Source: Rotaria macrura
Lineage: Eukaryota > Rotifera > Eurotatoria > Philodinida > Philodinidae
DNA length: 64,000 nt
Reading direction: 5' to 3'
NCBI GenBank assembly: GCA_900239685.1
Contig: OENT01000204.1
Coordinates: 1-64,000 of the forward strand
Part shown: piece after piece, positions 62,783-64,000 of the stretch
How positions within the stretch are numbered: the stretch's first letter is position 1
Layout: each line of letters opens with the position of its first letter
Notes under the pieces: generated by a model
Databases searched by the model: none
What the model saw: only the letters and a program-made list of their open reading frames with translations
Told to the model about the DNA's origin: nothing
Made by a program: the position numbers and the translations under genes

Positions 62783-64000
62783 ATATTGAAGAACATATCT
62801 GCGGAATTCGATTTCCAGATTTAAAAAACTAGTGAATTATCATTTTCATCTTAGCTTTTTACTTTCTCATCACTTTTTCTTGTATCGTTTTTAATGAATT
62901 CTAAGTTAATTTCATATGACTTGTTCCATCGTGTGTGCTTCTTTTCAATGAAGTTTTTATGAAAACAAGTAACGAGTGACATATACCGCTAACCCTCAAC
63001 TGATAGGAGAGAACAACGTCGAACATTTGATATCAGAATAAGGAAATCTAGGAAGGGTATGGGTGTGTCGGTGTAGGGTACCTGTACGATTAAGGAAAAA
63101 TAAAAATCTATACGCACACCACCGTAATTTATTTGCTCTTATTTTCGTTTTAATATGATTAGGTGTTACATATTCTCTAATGCTAACTCGTGCTCATAGA
63201 TATGCTATTTCTTTAGTGACATTGAATTCTTGACTGTGGCTTCAAAATAATAATTGAATGATTATTTTGTGAGTGCAACTTTTTAATATTTATGAATTCT
63301 AGGCACTTGAATGGCATTGTTCCTTTTTGTTGACCAAAATCAAATAGAACAACAAAATCAAAGTATATCATTGTTTCACGAAAAAAAAATTCTTATAATA
63401 TTGAAAGGAAAAATTCACTTTCTGTTAAAATTTTATCGAATAGTTGAAAAAGTTACTCAGGATAAACCGTACGAAACACTTTTTACTTACCAAGGATATT
63501 AAATTCAAAGACTATTCCATTTTTATCGGGTCTATCGGATCTGTTTTAAAGAAGAAGGAGCCTATACCATTCTTCTCCAGCTTCATTATTTGAAATATTG
63601 AGGAATAGATCGATGACATTTTTAAGTAACAAAGAAAATAAAATCATAGTTTCATGAAGAGATCTCTTTAATTAACACAACATTGAAAATTTCAGATTAA
63701 TAACTGGTGAATTCGTTTAGTATACAGATTGACAATAGAGATCGTAATTTACAAATCTCCTTCATGAATGCCTCTGATTGAGTGAATGCTACCCACACTA
63801 CGAGTATTTATGAAAAGTTGATGAATGGTACGTTTATGATGACGATTATGAGCCAATTGCTTTAATGGATATTATTCCAATCGCGAAAAGATACTTACGG
63901 ATCTGACTCAACAAAAAACGGCACGGTTGGGTGTATATGACAAGATCAGAGAGAATGGTACTCCAACAATACATATGAATATTCATAATGCATTCCGTCT
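62783..64000. other. Right-end intergenic
   Basis: AT-rich sequence with no gene recognised up to the window edge. Short frames such as 63311-63502 have no support. Confidence 0.4.

Noticed and set aside
1..64000. CRISPR arrays, bacterial operons, ribosome-binding sites
   Set aside because: The sequence is eukaryotic with spliceosomal introns; no regularly spaced direct repeats were seen.
1..64000. Telomeric repeat tracts and integrated viral genes
   Set aside because: No TGTGGG-type arrays and no reverse transcriptase, integrase or capsid-like frames were recognised.

Overview
The window reads as nuclear DNA of a small-genome invertebrate animal, most likely a bdelloid rotifer. The evidence is AT-rich DNA, many short GT-AG introns (most about 45-75 nt), conserved animal genes (ECT2, cytosolic methionyl-tRNA synthetase, a DBH/MOXD1-type copper monooxygenase), and genes that look foreign to animals (microbial-type PARG, a bacterial/fungal-type sulfotransferase pair, an SGNH hydrolase, a dead plant-type UDP-arabinopyranose mutase). 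The species assignment is inference; no rRNA or mitochondrial marker is present.

Layout. 962-8331 (-): a three-exon gene for a predicted 2411-residue protein with ankyrin repeats, an ADP-ribosyltransferase (ART) domain, a NACHT NTPase domain and a very long helical C-terminus. This NLR/STAND-like architecture is the most interesting gene here. 8.6-17 kb: no convincing gene, but a long foldback element (11801-13528) and a non-autonomous hAT element (14756-16140). 17072-20290 (+): a complete MOXD1-like monooxygenase in 13 exons. 22631-23440 (+): sulfotransferase copy 1. 23876-25352: a second hAT-type element. 26735-27923 (+): microbial-type PARG. 28.0-28.4 kb: a segment duplicated at 44.4-44.9 kb. 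29.5-33.7 kb: two pseudogenes, UDP-arabinopyranose mutase (-) and actin (+). 35017-35365: candidate small secreted protein. 35983-36568 and 39117-39373: foldback/MITE elements. 39392-40591 (+): SGNH/GDSL hydrolase. 44290-44379: tiny piggyBac-like MITE. 45361-46170 (+): sulfotransferase copy 2. 47769-55144 (+): ECT2 RhoGEF, whose eighth intron holds nested inverted-repeat elements. 55658-58761 (+): methionyl-tRNA synthetase. 60170-62782 (+): intronless secreted Cys-rich, mucin-like protein.

Functional links. The ART-NACHT protein would attach ADP-ribose and the PARG would remove it, so a writer and an eraser of ADP-ribosylation lie about 18 kb apart, although nothing shows that they act together. 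The sulfotransferase pair, the PARG 3' flank and the TATA-bearing segment look like products of one history of local duplication and rearrangement. The left and middle of the window are repeat-rich accessory sequence; the right 17 kb (ECT2, MARS1) is core animal genome.

Exon boundaries were placed by eye from GT/AG signals, phase agreement and remembered family features. No alignment or database search was run.
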